From assembly GCF_027943255.1 (NCBI RefSeq), contig NC_072895.1, positions 40,398,001 through 40,462,000 on the forward strand: DNA of 64,000 bases, given 5' to 3'. Source of the stretch: Anastrepha obliqua (taxonomy: Eukaryota; Arthropoda; Insecta; Diptera; Tephritidae). The notes beneath the pieces are model-generated. The model had not been told where the DNA came from, searched no databases, and saw only the letters and a list, made by a program, of their open reading frames with translations. The position numbers and the translations under genes are program-made. Positions 12,814 through 23,720 of this stretch are shown piece after piece. The stretch's first letter is position 1; every line of letters begins with the position of its first letter.

Positions 12814-13051
12814 CATACATACATACAACCCGACCTAATAAAAGTGTGTTAAAAAAAAGATTCAAAGATTCAAATTCACCTTACTTTTTGCCCACATGTA
12901 AAAACAGAAAATATTAATCCTGGCAATCACAATAAGGATAATGGAAAACTTTTATCAAATTATTGCATTGTCATCGGTCCTTGATAGGTGTGCAAAATTT
13001 CAAGTCGATCAGATGTTTAGAAGCCAGTGAAAATTAAGCTCAAAGATTCCG

Positions 13052-13082
<31 letters not shown>

Positions 13083-13109
13083 CAACCCGACCTAATAAAA
13101 GTGTGTTAA
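12602..13109. repeat. Tandem duplication of a ~240-255 bp unit with (CATA)n cores
   Basis: Unit one is about 12602-12856 and unit two about 12871-13109. Both begin CAAATTCACCTTACTTTTTG, contain ATCGGTCCTTRATAGG and CAAGTCGATCAGAT, then a (CATA)n microsatellite (about 12786-12828 and 13057-13083), and end CCCGACCTAATAAAAGTGTG. The units differ at scattered bases and in repeat number. The terminal AATAAA suggests they were once retrotransposon 3' ends. Confidence 0.85.
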
Positions 13110-14780
13110 TGAAGAGCCATAAGGGCTAGCTTGGCCCTGCGATGCAATGCTTAAACGGCGGTACCACAGGGCAAACTAAAGCTACAGAGGTCGGAGTTAG
13201 GGTTTAGTACGTATGTAGGTGTACTGTTACGCAAGTCCAGTTTAGTAGTAATACTGACTGTGCGTGGTCCAGAATGAGGTGCACCCTTAGCGATCAGTAC
13301 GAATTGTGCATGCCGTCTATATTGACGGTATCTATGTAAGATTCCCCCTTCGGATAAAAAAAAACATATCCGTACATATGCATGCCCATGTAAAGTCGTG
13401 ACAAATGTTACTGGCGTCGACTCGGTCGCAGTTATTATGACCAAAGAAATTGGAGAGCACAGTAAATTTCTTATTCCCGATGCCAACCTAACTTTGTTAG
13501 AGAAGCATTTCCCCATGGTAATCACGGAAATGTAACTCCGTTCATGAAACAGCAAAATGGCAGAAAAAGTTTTTTCTAAAAGCGGTCAACCCTCCACAGG
13601 CAATGGCAAGCGTCCAAGTGTATTCTGCCATGAAAAAGCTCCACATAAAACGCACTAGGGCCCAACACTATGGAATATAGCGTACGATGGTATACTCCAA
13701 CTGTAATTGTCGAAGCGAGTGAAGATCTTAGAACTTGCTGACGGCATAGTGCTGGTGGTGGTAGCAAAACACATAGAAGAAATAAATCAGGCAACAAACT
13801 GTTCAATCAATCGAATCCAAGCATAGCTGGAGAAAATAGTATTAGAACTAGCGCTTGAAGCGGTCCTAATAAGGAGCAGAAAGGATAAGAAACTGATCAA
13901 CAGCAAATCACCTCAAAGTCCGTCATAAAATACCTCGACATCAGGTTTAAATTCGAGACACACGCGGTTGCGAAAGCCGAAAAAGTTGCAACGACACTAA
14001 CAGAGGTTATGTTAATCGTAGGAAGCCCGAAGCAACAACGCAGATAATTATACGTAAGCGTTGTGCGTAGTATTCTGCTCTATCGCACACAAAATCTGGT
14101 CTGAAGCATTCAATAAAAGTCATACGCACACGAGGCCGGGAGACCACTATACGAACTTTATGTACTCTCAAAGTATACAGCGAGTTCCAATTTGCATCTG
14201 TGCAAGTTCTTGGAGAACATACTTGCAAGAGTGATTCCAAATTCCAGACGTGCAAATCAGACGAAACGCTAGTTTGAGATGCAGAGTTGTTTACAGCAAT
14301 GACAAATAAGGTGGCATCGCGCAGCCAGCAGTCGTTGGACGCATTGTCTGATAAACTCAAAGTGGATACGTAGATTACAAAGCGTACTCAATTTCGCTTC
14401 CCATCTGATCCAAATACTGACAGGGCACGATTGCTTCAAATCATACCTTTATAGATTTAGGCATAAGGAGATCCCTTCTGTATAAAGAAAGTTAGTGTTT
14501 TTTCATCTGTCCGCAGTTTGGAAGGGGAATTGATGACCTTGGCATGAAAGTAGGCAGGCCATATTCAGCTGAATACCCAGTGAATACTATGCTTGAGTCA
14601 GCAGGAAACCGCTGCGTTGTTGGGTATATGGCAAACATTATTTTAACAAAAATTAGAAAGGTATTAGGCCGCTCCCCCTTCGCGAAATAACATCTAACGG
14701 CAGTTCCATGGAACGAGGAAAACAGGCTAGGATGGATTTTTAGTGCGGAGAGCTGAGAAGCAAGCCCCATACTATTCGGT
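13110..14780 (+). mobile_element. Heavily degraded R1-clade LINE
   Basis: Fragments in all three + frames follow the order of an R1 ORF2. There is an RT-like block around 13805-13960 (QAWLEK..LELALEAVLIRSRK, then KYLDIRFKFETHAVAKAEKV), a middle region to about 14390, an ILTGHDCFKSYLYRFRHKE block at about 14413-14470, and a C-terminal PQFGRGIDDLGMKVGRP segment at about 14512-14560. There are many stops, so this copy is ancient. A stretch at 13595-13650 belongs to another repeat family and appears to interrupt it. Confidence 0.65.
13595..13650 (+). repeat. Fragment of a tephritid-type dispersed repeat (R3)
   Basis: About 50 bp (GGCAATGGC, GTGTATTCTGCCATGAAAAA, GCTCCACATAAAA) match the start of the longer copy at 53786-53945. 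I recall this sequence from untranslated regions of Bactrocera/Ceratitis genes; that recollection was not checked. Confidence 0.6.
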
Positions 14781-14834
14781 TTTCAAAGCTTAATGACACA
14801 TTTAAAACAAACAACAAAAACATACATATATATA

Positions 14835-16102
14835 AGGTTGTCAAAAAAGTCTTGCGGTATTTCCGCAAGCTTGTCTTTGCAAGCGCGTAGTTCTAGTTGT
14901 ATTCGTCGCATCGGTTCACGCTAGAGCTCTTTTCACGTGCTAACACGTGTTTGATTAATTGTTGTTTGCTTTTAGTCGTTCGTGAGTTATACCGTCGCAA
15001 ACATGGAGCAAAATAAAGAGAAAATACGGCATATTTTACAGTACTACTACGATAAAGGCAAAAATGCATCTCATGCTGCCAATAAAATTTGTGCAGTTTA
15101 TGGACCCGATACAGTTTCCATTTCCACCGCACAACGATGGTTTCAACATTTTCGTTCTGGTGCAGAGGTGATCGAAGATGCGCCACGGTCCGGAAGGCCT
15201 GTCGTCGAAAATTGCGATAAAATCGCTGAATTGATCGAAAGAGACCGGCATAGTAGCAGCCGTAGCATCGGCCAAGAGCTGGGCATGAGTCATCAAACCG
15301 TTATAAACCATTTGAAGAAGCTTGGATTCAAAAAGAAGCTCGATGTATGGGTGCCACACGACTTGACGCAAAAAAACATTTTTGCCCGTATGGATGCATG
15401 CGAATCGCTTCTGAATCGCAACAAAATCGACCCGTTTTTGAAGCGGATGGTGACTGGCGATGAAAAGTAGGTCACTTACGACAAAGTGAAGCACAAACGG
15501 TCATGGTCGAAAAGCGGTGAAGCTGCCCAGACGGTGGCCAAGCCTGGATTGACGGCCAGGAAGGTTCTTCTGTGTGTTTGGTGGGATTGGCAGGGAATCA
15601 TCCACTATGAGCTGCTCCCCTATGGCCAAACGCTCAATTCGGTCCTGTACTGCCAACAACTGTACCGCTTGAATGCAGCACTCATGCAGAAGAGGCCATC
15701 TTTGATCAACAGAGGCCGAATTGTCTTCCATCAGGACAACGCCAGGCCACACACATCTTTGGTGACGCGCCAGAAGCTCCGGGAGCTCGGATGGGAGGTT
15801 CTTTTGCATCCACCGTATAGTCCGGATCTCGCACCAAGTGATTACCACCTATTTCTATCCATGGCGAACGAGCTTGGTAGTCGGAAGTTGTCCACAAGAG
15901 AGTCCTGTGAAAATTGGCTCTCCGAGTTTTTTGACAATAGGGAAGCGGGCTTCTACAAGAGGGCCATTATGAAGTTGGCATCTCATTGGGAACTCGTCAT
16001 CGAACAAAACGGCGCATATTTGACTTAAATCGCATTATTATAACCAATTTTAAGAACAATTGAAAATTCAATAAAAATACCGCAAGACTTTTTTGACAAC
16101 CT
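14835..16102 (+). mobile_element. Full-length mariner element (1268 bp), single nonsense mutation
   Basis: Perfect terminal inverted repeats of about 28 bp (AGGTTGTCAAAAAAGTCTTG...) start at 14835 and end at 16102, flanked by TA duplications at 14833-14834 and 16103-16104. Length, ends and one transposase frame match a canonical mariner. The element is complete apart from a premature stop in the transposase, so it is probably the youngest DNA transposon here and could serve as a substrate for transposase supplied elsewhere. Confidence 0.97.
15003..16028 (+). pseudogene. Mariner transposase with one in-frame stop
   Basis: The reading frame runs from ATG 15003 to the stop ending at 16028 (342 codons, close to the usual ~345). 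Paired helix-turn-helix domains occupy about residues 1-110 (STAQRWFQHFRSG, RSIGQELGMSHQTV), followed by the linker motif WVPHDLT. The catalytic triad is present: D153 in TGDE, D245 in HQDNARPH and D280 in PYSPDLAPSDYHLF, with exactly 34 residues between the last two (DD34D). Codon 156, normally the tryptophan of GDEKW, is TAG (15468-15470). Everything downstream stays in the same frame. One G-to-A change explains the loss. An internal start downstream would lack the DNA-binding domains. Confidence 0.95.
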
Positions 16103-16334
16103 TATATATATGTGCACACTGTTGTGTTCAAAATAATAGGAGTACGACGAATTACCAAACTTTAGCATTTTTATTTTTATTTTTTATTTAAATAATTTAA
16201 ATAACATAAAATAATTTAATGGTAAAATGTTTGTCCGATATTATTAGAAAAAATGGATTTAGTACTAAATATTAATTTTGTTAATTTTAATCATTTTTGT
16301 GGAATTATTTTCTTACCGTAGTAAAAAGCAAATA

Positions 16335-18389
16335 CAGTATAATTCCTCTTAACCGGCTTCGCATTAACCGGCCGACGGATTAACCGGCCTGTTTACAACA
16401 TCCGAGCGCAATGCAATATTTTCCAAGAAATTCACCGGCGAGGCGATGCGGCTGGGATTCCCCCGATATTACGGGGAGATCCCGGCGAAGTAAACTATAA
16501 ACGATGTTAGATAGGATTTTGTCGTTTGTCGTTTTGATCAATTTGGTTTGTTTTTGCTGTGCGTACGGACATAACATAGTTCTTTCCTTAACAATGAGTG
16601 CAAAGCGCAAACGAATTGTGGTTTCGATGGATACACGTTTAAAAGTGCTAAGGCGGATTGATAATGGTGAATCCGTAGCGAAAATATGTGCTGAATTTAA
16701 TGTTGAAAAAAGCATTGTAAATGACTGGCGAAGAGATAGGCGTTCCATTGAGGAGTTTTGCTCGAAAATGGAATCTGATAGAAATCTGGGTAGCCGTTGT
16801 ACGAGAAAAAAACCGATTTGCGAGGTCGTCGATGAAGCTTTGTGGATCTGGTTTCTTCAGGAACGTCGAAGAGGTACACCAATTGGCGGCCCAATTTTGA
16901 AAGAAAAAGCTTTGGCTATCCACCAGAAGATTAATATTGGAGGTGATTTTGTGGCAAGTGATGGCTGGCTCAATCGATGGAAGAAGCGACACGGAATTCA
17001 TTTCGCACATGTAAGTGGAGAAAAAATGTCTGCTGATACTTCTGGTACGACAGAATTCAAGACTAAGTTTTGGTGAAATGGTTAAAACACAGGAATTATC
17101 TCCAGAACAAGTCTATAATATGGACGAGACCGGGCTAAACATTAAAATGTTACCAGAAACAACTTTTCTAGGCAGTCATGAACAGTCTGCCTCTGGCTCC
17201 AAAAAGAACAAAGAACGTATTACAGTGGCCTTTTGTTCGAATGCAGCAGGGACTCATAAAATTCCTCTTTTCGTTATTGGCAAGTCTGCTAAACCACGGG
17301 CATTCAAAAACTTGAATCCATCTTCCCTTCCGGTTTATTATAAGTCACAAAAATCAGCGTGGATGAATTCAGACTTGTTTAAAGACTGGTTTAATTTGGA
17401 GTTTGTTCCAAAAGTTAAAAAACATTTAAAAAGTGTAAACTTGCCTATTAAAGCAATTCTTGTGTTAGATAATGCTCCAACCCATCCTCATGACTGCGCT
17501 GTAGATGACATAAAATTAGTTTATCTTCCTCCTAATGTGACAAGCTTAGTGCAACCAATGGACCAAAGAGTGATCGAAAGCTTAAAAAGACGATACAGGC
17601 GTAAACTTGTTTCTGAAATTCTGCAAAATTCGGAGAGTGAAGACAAAGGTCTTTTATGTAGAAGTCATCAAAAAGATCAATATCAAGGACGTTATCTATA
17701 TCTTAGCTACAGCATTTCAAGAAATGCCCTCTTCAGCGTTTGTTAAGTCTTGGAGAAAACTTTGGCCAGATGTTGAGAATCTAATTGTGATCTCGAATAT
17801 TGCAGGGACTGAAGAAGAAGAAAACAAATCTACTTTACAAGACCTTCAAAAGTTATCAGGTAACGAATCATTACAGGCAGTAAATGTGGAAAATTGGATG
17901 ATAAACTGTGACGAACACCTTGAAAATAAATTTTTGAATGGTGACGAAATCATAGATTTAGCAAACAAAGAACAAGAGGAAGATGATGAGAGTAGTGACG
18001 TTGAAGAGGAGAAAACAGTTTCTCATGAAGAAGCCAAAAATGTGATGGAAATTGCATTGAAATACATTGAGCAGCATCATGAGTCAACAGCATTAGACGT
18101 TTTGGTGATTAGAAAATGGAGTGATGTCGCATTCAGAAATTCACTGAAGGTTAAAAAACAGAAGAAAATCACAGACTTTTTGAAAAAATAATTATTACAC
18201 TTATATTTTATTGATGTAACACATTAACATATGTAAATATAAAATACATAAATATGTAAAAAATGCTTCTCCATTTTTTTATATGTGTGTATACAATATA
18301 TTATACAAGTACACTTCGGATTAACCGGCCAAAACGGCAACCGGCCAGGTATGCAGTCCCGAGGTGACCGGTTAAGAGTAATTGTACTG
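16335..18389 (+). mobile_element. Tigger/pogo element with TA duplication
   Basis: The ends are CAGTATAATTCCTCTTAACC at 16335 and, on the opposite strand, CAGTACAATTACTCTTAACC ending at 18389. They are flanked by TA at 16333-16334 and 18390-18391. Subterminal AACCGGC/GCCGGTTA motifs are repeated several times near both ends and are probably transposase binding sites. The element is 2055 bp and contains one DDxD transposase gene on the + strand, so it is structurally complete. Confidence 0.95.
16594..18191 (+). pseudogene. Tigger/pogo (CENP-B-like) transposase with two frameshifts
   Basis: From ATG 16594 the protein has a CENP-B-type helix-turn-helix (SVAKICAEFNVEKSIVNDW, about residues 27-50) and a second Tc5/CENP-B-like DNA-binding domain (EALWIWFLQERRRG ... 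GWLNRWKKRHGI). The DDE domain carries YNMDETGL, LVLDNAPTHP and QPMDQRVIE, with 30 residues between the second and third aspartates, as in pogo-type DDxD enzymes. The C-terminal region is acidic (about 17970-18040) and ends in KKITDFLKK. The frame changes near 17055-17070 and again near 17645-17655, each consistent with a one-base indel. No internal stops were seen otherwise, so inactivation looks relatively recent. Confidence 0.92.
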
Positions 18390-18614
18390 TACTAATATTG
18401 TATGAATTGTTGACTATTTTGTGTTTTCTTGTCCTATTTTGCTTAAGACAATTAAATTAAATCCAATGCCAATATAAATAAATATTTACGTCAAACTCAT
18501 ATCTAATGAAAAAATTATTTCTTTGAAATTTTATTTAAGAATAATTCAAATTCAGGTCTATGCAATAAAAAACCGAATCTTAACCGGGAACCGATCCATA
18601 TTTTTTTCTTATGT

Positions 18615-19110
18615 TGGTAGGACTGTAAGACACACATCTGTCGTATTTAAGCGCCATCGGATCATTTGAGAGCTGCTGTACGTCGCAAACGGCTTGAAAT
18701 GTGGGCAAACAATTCTTGGACTTTGGACTTTGGAGCCCAAATTTAGCTGGACTATTTGACCAAACACCAAGTAAATATCATCGTGCAAGCACCGTATTCA
18801 CCTGATATGGCCCCGTGTGACTTTTTTTGTTTTCCAAGTTGAAGTTGCCACTTCGTGGAAGGAGATTTTAGCCGATAAAGGAGATCAAAGAGAACGCGAC
18901 GAAGGAGCTGACGGCCACCCCTTTGTTGACCTACTAGTGGTGCATGGAAGACTTAGGGTTAAACGTTGGCATATGTGTGTTGCTTCAAACGAGTCACATA
19001 TTGAAGGAGATAAAATAAATTTGCCTGAAATTAAACTCTGTTTTGTTTTATTTAAACATTCCGGGTACTTTCTAATCATAGCATCGGAGTTTTCATTTGC
19101 AGAATATACT
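18615..19110 (+). mobile_element. Mariner fragment (family M2), copy 1
   Basis: About 500 bp matches the copy at 25990-26420. Shared blocks include GAGCTGCTGTACGTCGCAAA-like text, GGGCAAACAATTCTTGGA, the HQAPYSPDMAPCDFFCF-like region (about 18775-18830), and a tail that ends with ACTTTCTAATCATAG. This is the C-terminal third of a DD34D mariner, 5'-truncated and with an internal deletion after the third aspartate region. Confidence 0.8.
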
Positions 19111-19262
19111 AAGCATAAAATATGTGTCCATGTACCCAGATTTTGGGGCATGAGTACTACGGTTCTTGTTTAAGAATATCGTATACTTTTAATGAAATAC
19201 AAATAAAAGAGTTAAAACTTGGCAATTCGCTGCGCTCCTATTATTTTGAACACAAGTGTGCA

Positions 19263-20302
19263 TATATGTATGCGTACTTACTATCTACACATACATCTAA
19301 AGCAGTACGGTTGGCAAATATTGTACGTAGCTGTTTGTAATTAAAAAATTTTAAATGATTATCCAATTTCATTAAAAAATTATTTTATAGACTTGTAGTA
19401 GTAATTGACAAGTCTAAAACGGAAATTCTCAGTTAGTCATCGTAAGTTTTCAATTGCGAGCGTTCTCTGCCCCCATAGTAATTTGTTTTTGGCATGTACG
19501 AATCTCAACTCGTCAAGTCCTCTATGTTTTTCTAAGTACGGAAAATGCAAAGATATGTTGATATGCATTTTGAATTGAATATGGCTATTGAAAGAAATTT
19601 CACATGGATTCTAATTAAAAAATCAATTTATATCTCCTTTCCAAAATTATTAATTTTGCGCCACCACTTTCTAAAATCTGATCTGCACTTCTGGCCATCT
19701 GACACAAGAAGCATCTTGCATGCACCTCAAACCATAGAATTCACATGCGTGATAAACCATAATTTATGGGATACTCTTTGCCATTAAAACAGTAACAAGC
19801 CTTTTCCGAATCAAAACAGTATCAAGGAAAACCCCTATTTTTTATTAGTTATGATAGTATTTAGTAATATTAAAAAAATCGTGTAAATCAAGTTCTTAAA
19901 TCTATCATATATCTATATATTAATTAAAAGTTATTACTAATTATCTAAATGCTCAGTCAATGTATATTACAAAATTTACATGAGATTTTGACGAAAATAT
20001 ATAAATAAATAGAAAAATTGCATGATTTCAATTGAGTCCATTTTCATTTCTTACAAAAATATTGGGATAAAAATGTAATCGATAAAGTAAACACCTATTC
20101 AATAATAGATCATATCTTTCTATATACAATATATAATATATGTATCTATAAAATGAAAACTTTACATATCTTTCATACAATAATTTCAATTTTTTTTTTT
20201 TTGCTTTCATTCAAATATCATTTCTTGGACTTATCCGACTTTTTTTTTTTGTTTTTTGGCTCATATGATATAAACGCTTATTGACGATTGTTTATATCCG
20301 TT
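19263..20302. other. Gene-free interval downstream of TM2D1
   Basis: AT-rich DNA. It includes the 3' flank of the minus-strand TM2D1 gene, but I see no convincing polyadenylation hexamer on the minus strand close to the stop. No other feature. Confidence 0.4.
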
Positions 20303-21025
20303 TCACCAGTCATCCCGTGGCAACCGATATGTTGAGTTATCACTACGCACAATTGTTACGCCCGCGCCATAGTAGGGTATAACGTATGCTGAGCCATCGG
20401 CCGGTCCAACAACTTGTGTAGCTATGAGTACAATATCAACAAGTTGGCCGAGGAACATGCCGCCAAGTGTGCAGAACTTTATCAAACCAATGCCAGGATA
20501 ACCTAAGTAGAAGCGGTCGACGCCAAACATTCCCAGAAAAACGGAAAGCAGCAAAGTGGTATCAAGATGATATCCGTTACTGCAAATATAATTAGTACAC
20601 ATTATATTATTAGATATTTAAATAGGTATTATCAATAAAACATACGTCCACTTGCAGGGTAATTCCCGAGTGAAAGTATTGTTACCAGTTTCCGTGCAGT
20701 TGATACCATCGACAGCTACACACCACACTATAATTAAAAGAAAGTTGTATTGGCATGTTGATTTTTATATTAAACCTTCATATCGCTTACCACGAGCTTT
20801 GTTTTCCTTTGTGCAGCCGTAAAACTGTTGTGTTTTGGGATCAATTTGTTTTTTGGTTGGATCCGGACAAAGATATTGTCCCATTAACAAATCGTTGCAA
20901 TCATAATCAACTTGCTGTGTTATTTGAACACTAAATATGATTAATATTAGTACACTAATGCGTTCCATTACTACCATTAAATGTGCTTGCTTTGTTATTC
21001 TTGAAAACGATAAATTCAGATTCAC
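20303..21025 (-). CDS. amrt: TM2 domain-containing protein 1 (amaretto/CG10795 orthologue)
   Basis: Three coding exons on the minus strand: 21025-20791, 20727-20646 and 20579-20303, with GTAAGC/GTATGT donors and TAG/CAG acceptors. They give 197 residues from the first ATG; internal ATGs at 20977 or 20968 would give a cleaner signal peptide (MERISVLILIIF). The mature part has a cysteine-rich domain starting DCNDLLMGQYLCPDP. It is followed by the TM2 domain: two membrane helices joined by a short loop with the family's DRF motif (residues 127-129, GVDRFYLGYPGIGLIKF), then GPADGSAYVIPYYGAG as in human TM2D1. Known family role: fly TM2D proteins act with Notch/gamma-secretase in neurogenesis and neuronal maintenance. 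The gene appears intact. Paralogues amx and bisc are less similar in this tail, so the TM2D1 assignment is favoured. Confidence 0.92.
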
Positions 21026-22189
21026 GCTTGCTTAAGGATTTCAATAACATATTTATGAAAATGAAAACAGCTGACTAGTCAATTTGTTTACAGTGGCTAT
21101 CAAACAACTTTCTGGAAATGTGTTGATTGTATACAGCATTGTTGTTATGCATATGAAACAAAGCCAGAGAAAAAACACGCACAAAATTTGTTTCCAATAT
21201 AAGCCGAGCTTCTATAAAAAATATTGCATACCAAAAGTATTGAAATGTATTCGAAACATCAAGGAAATATGTTCAAACAATTTCGGCTGTATTTCCCGTA
21301 GTTTTTAATGTAATTACATAATATATATACTTAGACAGGCGAAGGTAGTTTCATAAATTATTCGGAGTACAAATAATTTCCAAATATGAGGCATAGTGTT
21401 GTTGTTGCAGTTTACTAAACACTGCCAGTGCTGTGTAGTCACCGATCGTCTTCATCTAACTCATCTAACGGTAGGACCAGAAGAACCCCTGTAAACTACG
21501 TCTGGCATAGTGTTCTTTGCGACTGCTTAAAGTGCGGGATATGAACATAATACTTCTGTTTTAAATTAGAAATTCCTTTGAAACTGTAGTGACAAATAAC
21601 TTCAAATAAAAATTCTGGAAATTTTTAGAAAGAGTTCTAGGTCTACGCCCATTTTAGTGTAAGGTGTTTTGCTAGCTTCGAGTGATACCTACTAATGTGG
21701 AAAATTCTTAAAATAGAGCGAAAATCATTTAAAACTTAAAATTATAGACATTTTACTATTTTCTTCTTTTCTTTACTACTTTTTATTTTTTGGAGATGGT
21801 CCGCAGATCGCAAATCGCTTTTAACTAATTATTAAGAATTTTCCTACTCAAATCAAAGCTCATTCGTTCAGAGAATTTTAATTAATTCCATTTTTTAAAT
21901 CGGTGTCAGAAAATATACCGGCAAAAGATTGGTCAATTGAGCTTATAATTTACATAACCATACTATGTATATCGGTACTTCCTTAATAGTGGTGTCATAC
22001 ATCTCACCTGTTTGTAAAACTAGTGAACGAAAAATTAAACAAAGTAGGTAATACCTGGCTGATACCGGATGTTAAGATTTCGAAAACCACAAATCACAAT
22101 CACTAGAGTTAATTATGCTGGTTATAGCCATATATAAGTTTTATTGCGCAAGTGGAAATTTTTAAAAGAAAAGGTTGTTTTACAACCGA
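21026..22189. other. Gene-free interval upstream of TM2D1
   Basis: Contains the presumed TM2D1 promoter, in which I see no clear core element. Around 21400-21500 a stretch resembles moderately repetitive DNA (CACTGCCAGTGCTGTGTAGT). Nothing coding is supported. Confidence 0.45.
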
Positions 22190-22540
22190 TTTTGATTCAA
22201 GAGTTTTCAAAATAATGGGTAAAATTAATCTTTGAACCCCAGCCGAAAGCCTCCGATGCTAGCGCTGCACTACTTTTAGTTTGTATAATAATTTTATTGT
22301 TATGTAAACCTTTATAAAATAAAAAAAAAACCAGTCTAACGGTTAGACTTGATAGAAGTGAAACCTTCCGTAAAACAAACTGATATTCATATAAAAATTT
22401 ATGTCTCTTCCCACCAAAGCTAAATGTATTAGTATATTTTTTCTTGTATTTATTCAAGGCTGAAATCCAAAAAACTGTTTTCAATAAATAATCAGAAATG
22501 TCCTACAATGCAAATTTCAAAAAAAAAAAAAAATTTTATT

Positions 22541-22618
22541 TCTTGCGATTCGAACCAAGAATTTTGGATCGGAAGCTCACATTGCTAGCCGCTCGGCAAT
22601 CGCGCCATACTGTCGGTG
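22541..22618 (-). repeat. tRNA-like SINE, copy 1
   Basis: Read on the minus strand, it contains a box-A-like TGCCGAGCGGCTAG and a near-consensus box B (GGTTCGAATC), about 30 bp apart, the arrangement of an internal RNA polymerase III promoter. It begins CGACAGTATGGCGCG. No cloverleaf with a paired acceptor stem is evident, so it is a tRNA-derived SINE head or tRNA pseudogene, not a tRNA gene. The copy at 23644-23720 is its inverted partner. Confidence 0.7.
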
Positions 22619-22945
22619 TTGGCCCAAAAGTTATTTAGTTCGTCGCTACGTTTATATGTAATTCGTTTCACTTTTTCCCAAATCACTCCCAACGATTCTA
22701 AAGAAGTTTTCACTTCAAAAATTAATGTACGAAATATTTATACCGATTCACTTAAACTGACTTTCAGTATCTAAACCAAAAATAGAAAAGCCAAAAAACT
22801 GTTTTCAATAAATAATCAGAAATGTCCTACAATGCAAATTTCAAAAAAAAAAAATTCCATTTTCGTCTACATGTATTCATATAAAAATTTATGGCTCTTC
22901 CCACCAAAGCTAAATGTATTAGTATATTTTTTCTTGTATTTATTC

Positions 22946-23110
22946 AAGGCTGAAATCCCGGCGGTACTGCAATACCGGGTCAACCCGTGGCAGAGGCGGA
23001 GCAAGCCCATAAAACACTCCGCGCATTTCCAAAAATTAGTTTAACATTTGTTGTCCTCCGATGGAGGATCTATCAGATGTTAAGCTGATAGGAACAGATA
23101 CCACACTACC
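22946..23110 (-). ncRNA. U2 snRNA-derived sequence, copy 1 (probable pseudogene)
   Basis: The minus strand reads as U2 from its branch-interacting region to its 3' end: GTATCTGTTCCTATCAGC, TTAACATCTGATAG, CCTCCATCGGAGGACAAC, the Sm site ATTTTTGG, GGAGTGTTTTATGGGCTTGC, and the 3' stem CCCGGTATTGCAGTACCGCC. Two features argue against a functional gene. The branch-pairing GUAGUA appears as GTGGTA, and the first ~30 nt, including stem I, do not match U2. Upstream on the same strand, TAAATTCTCAAAAGGTTTA (about 23128-23147) resembles the insect PSEA promoter element, but it sits closer than expected, consistent with deletion of the 5' end. Confidence 0.85.
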
Positions 23111-23370
23111 TACTTCAATAGATTTTCTAATAAACCTTTTGAGAATTTACACGCTCACAAAAATTAATGTACGAAATATTTATACCGATTCACTTAAACT
23201 GACTTTCAGTATCTAAACCAAAAAACTGTTCAATAAATAATCAGAAATGTCCTACAATGCAAATTTCAAAAAAAAAAATTCCATTTTCGTCTACATGTAT
23301 TCATATAAAAATTTATGGCTCTTCCCACCAAAGCTAAATGTATTAGTATATTTTTTCTTGTATTTATTCA

Positions 23371-23524
23371 AAGCCGAAATCCCGGCGGTACTGCAATACC
23401 GGGTCAACCTGTGGCAGAGAAGGAGCAAGCCCATAAAACACTCCGCCCATTTCCAAAAATCAGTTTAACATTTATTGTCCTCCGATGGAGGATCTATCAG
23501 ATGTTAAGCTGATAACCACACTAC
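23371..23524 (-). ncRNA. U2 snRNA-derived sequence, copy 2 (probable pseudogene)
   Basis: Same organisation as the previous copy: stem IIa/IIb region, Sm site GATTTTTGG, and 3' stem-loops with CCCGGTATTGCAGTACCGCC. It additionally lacks about nine bases covering TATCTGTTC, so the branch-site recognition region is disrupted (GTGTGGTTATCAGC). A PSEA-like TAATTCTCAAAAGTTTTAT is upstream at about 23560-23578. The 3' flank is shared with copy 1, showing that the two arose by tandem duplication including flanks and not by independent retroposition. Confidence 0.85.
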
Positions 23525-23643
23525 CTAGTCAATACATTTTAAATAATAAACCTAATAAAACTTTTGAGAATTACACGCTCACAAAAATTATTTATATCAA
23601 CATATAATATAACGCTTCGTAACTAAATAACTTTTAGGCCAGC

Positions 23644-23720
23644 GACGACAGCATGGCGCGGTAGCCGAACGACTAGCAATGTGAGCTTCCGATCCAAAAT
23701 CCTTGGTTCAAATCACAAGA
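23644..23720 (+). repeat. tRNA-like SINE, copy 2
   Basis: A plus-strand copy of the SINE at 22541-22618: CGACAGCATGGCGCGGTAGC, then GCAATGTGAGCTTCCGATCC and box B GGTTCAAATC (one mismatch to consensus). The upstream sequence CTAAATAACTTTTAGGCCA is also shared. The pair forms an inverted repeat bracketing the U2-derived units. Confidence 0.7.

Larger units (their letters stand above)
16122..19262. mobile_element. Old TIR element hosting nested insertions
   Basis: Matching ends face each other: about 16122-16180 (CACACTGTTGTGTTCAAAAT, AATAGGAGTACGACGAATTACC) and the reverse complement at about 19205-19262 (GGCAATTCGCTGCGCTCCT, ATTATTTTGAACACAAGTGTG). Inside lie a complete Tigger element (16335-18389) and a mariner fragment (18615-19110). 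Subtracting the Tigger leaves about 1.1 kb, a plausible Tc1/mariner-type size, but no transposase of its own is recognisable. A short relative with the same ends is at about 40412-41016. Confidence 0.75.

Noticed and set aside
12784..12830. CRISPR-like array of short repeats
   Set aside because: It is a simple (CATA)n microsatellite without spacers, in an animal genome.
22946..23110. A functional U2 snRNA gene
   Set aside because: The first ~30 nt are not U2 and the branch-pairing GUAGUA is altered, so splicing function is implausible.
22832..23468. Two near-identical short + frames (70 and 73 codons) that look like a duplicated gene
   Set aside because: They run antisense through the U2-derived bodies and their shared flank; similarity is due to the tandem duplication.
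23644..23720. A functional tRNA gene
   Set aside because: Box A- and box B-like motifs are present, but no acceptor stem or full cloverleaf can be folded, and box B has a mismatch; a SINE fits better.
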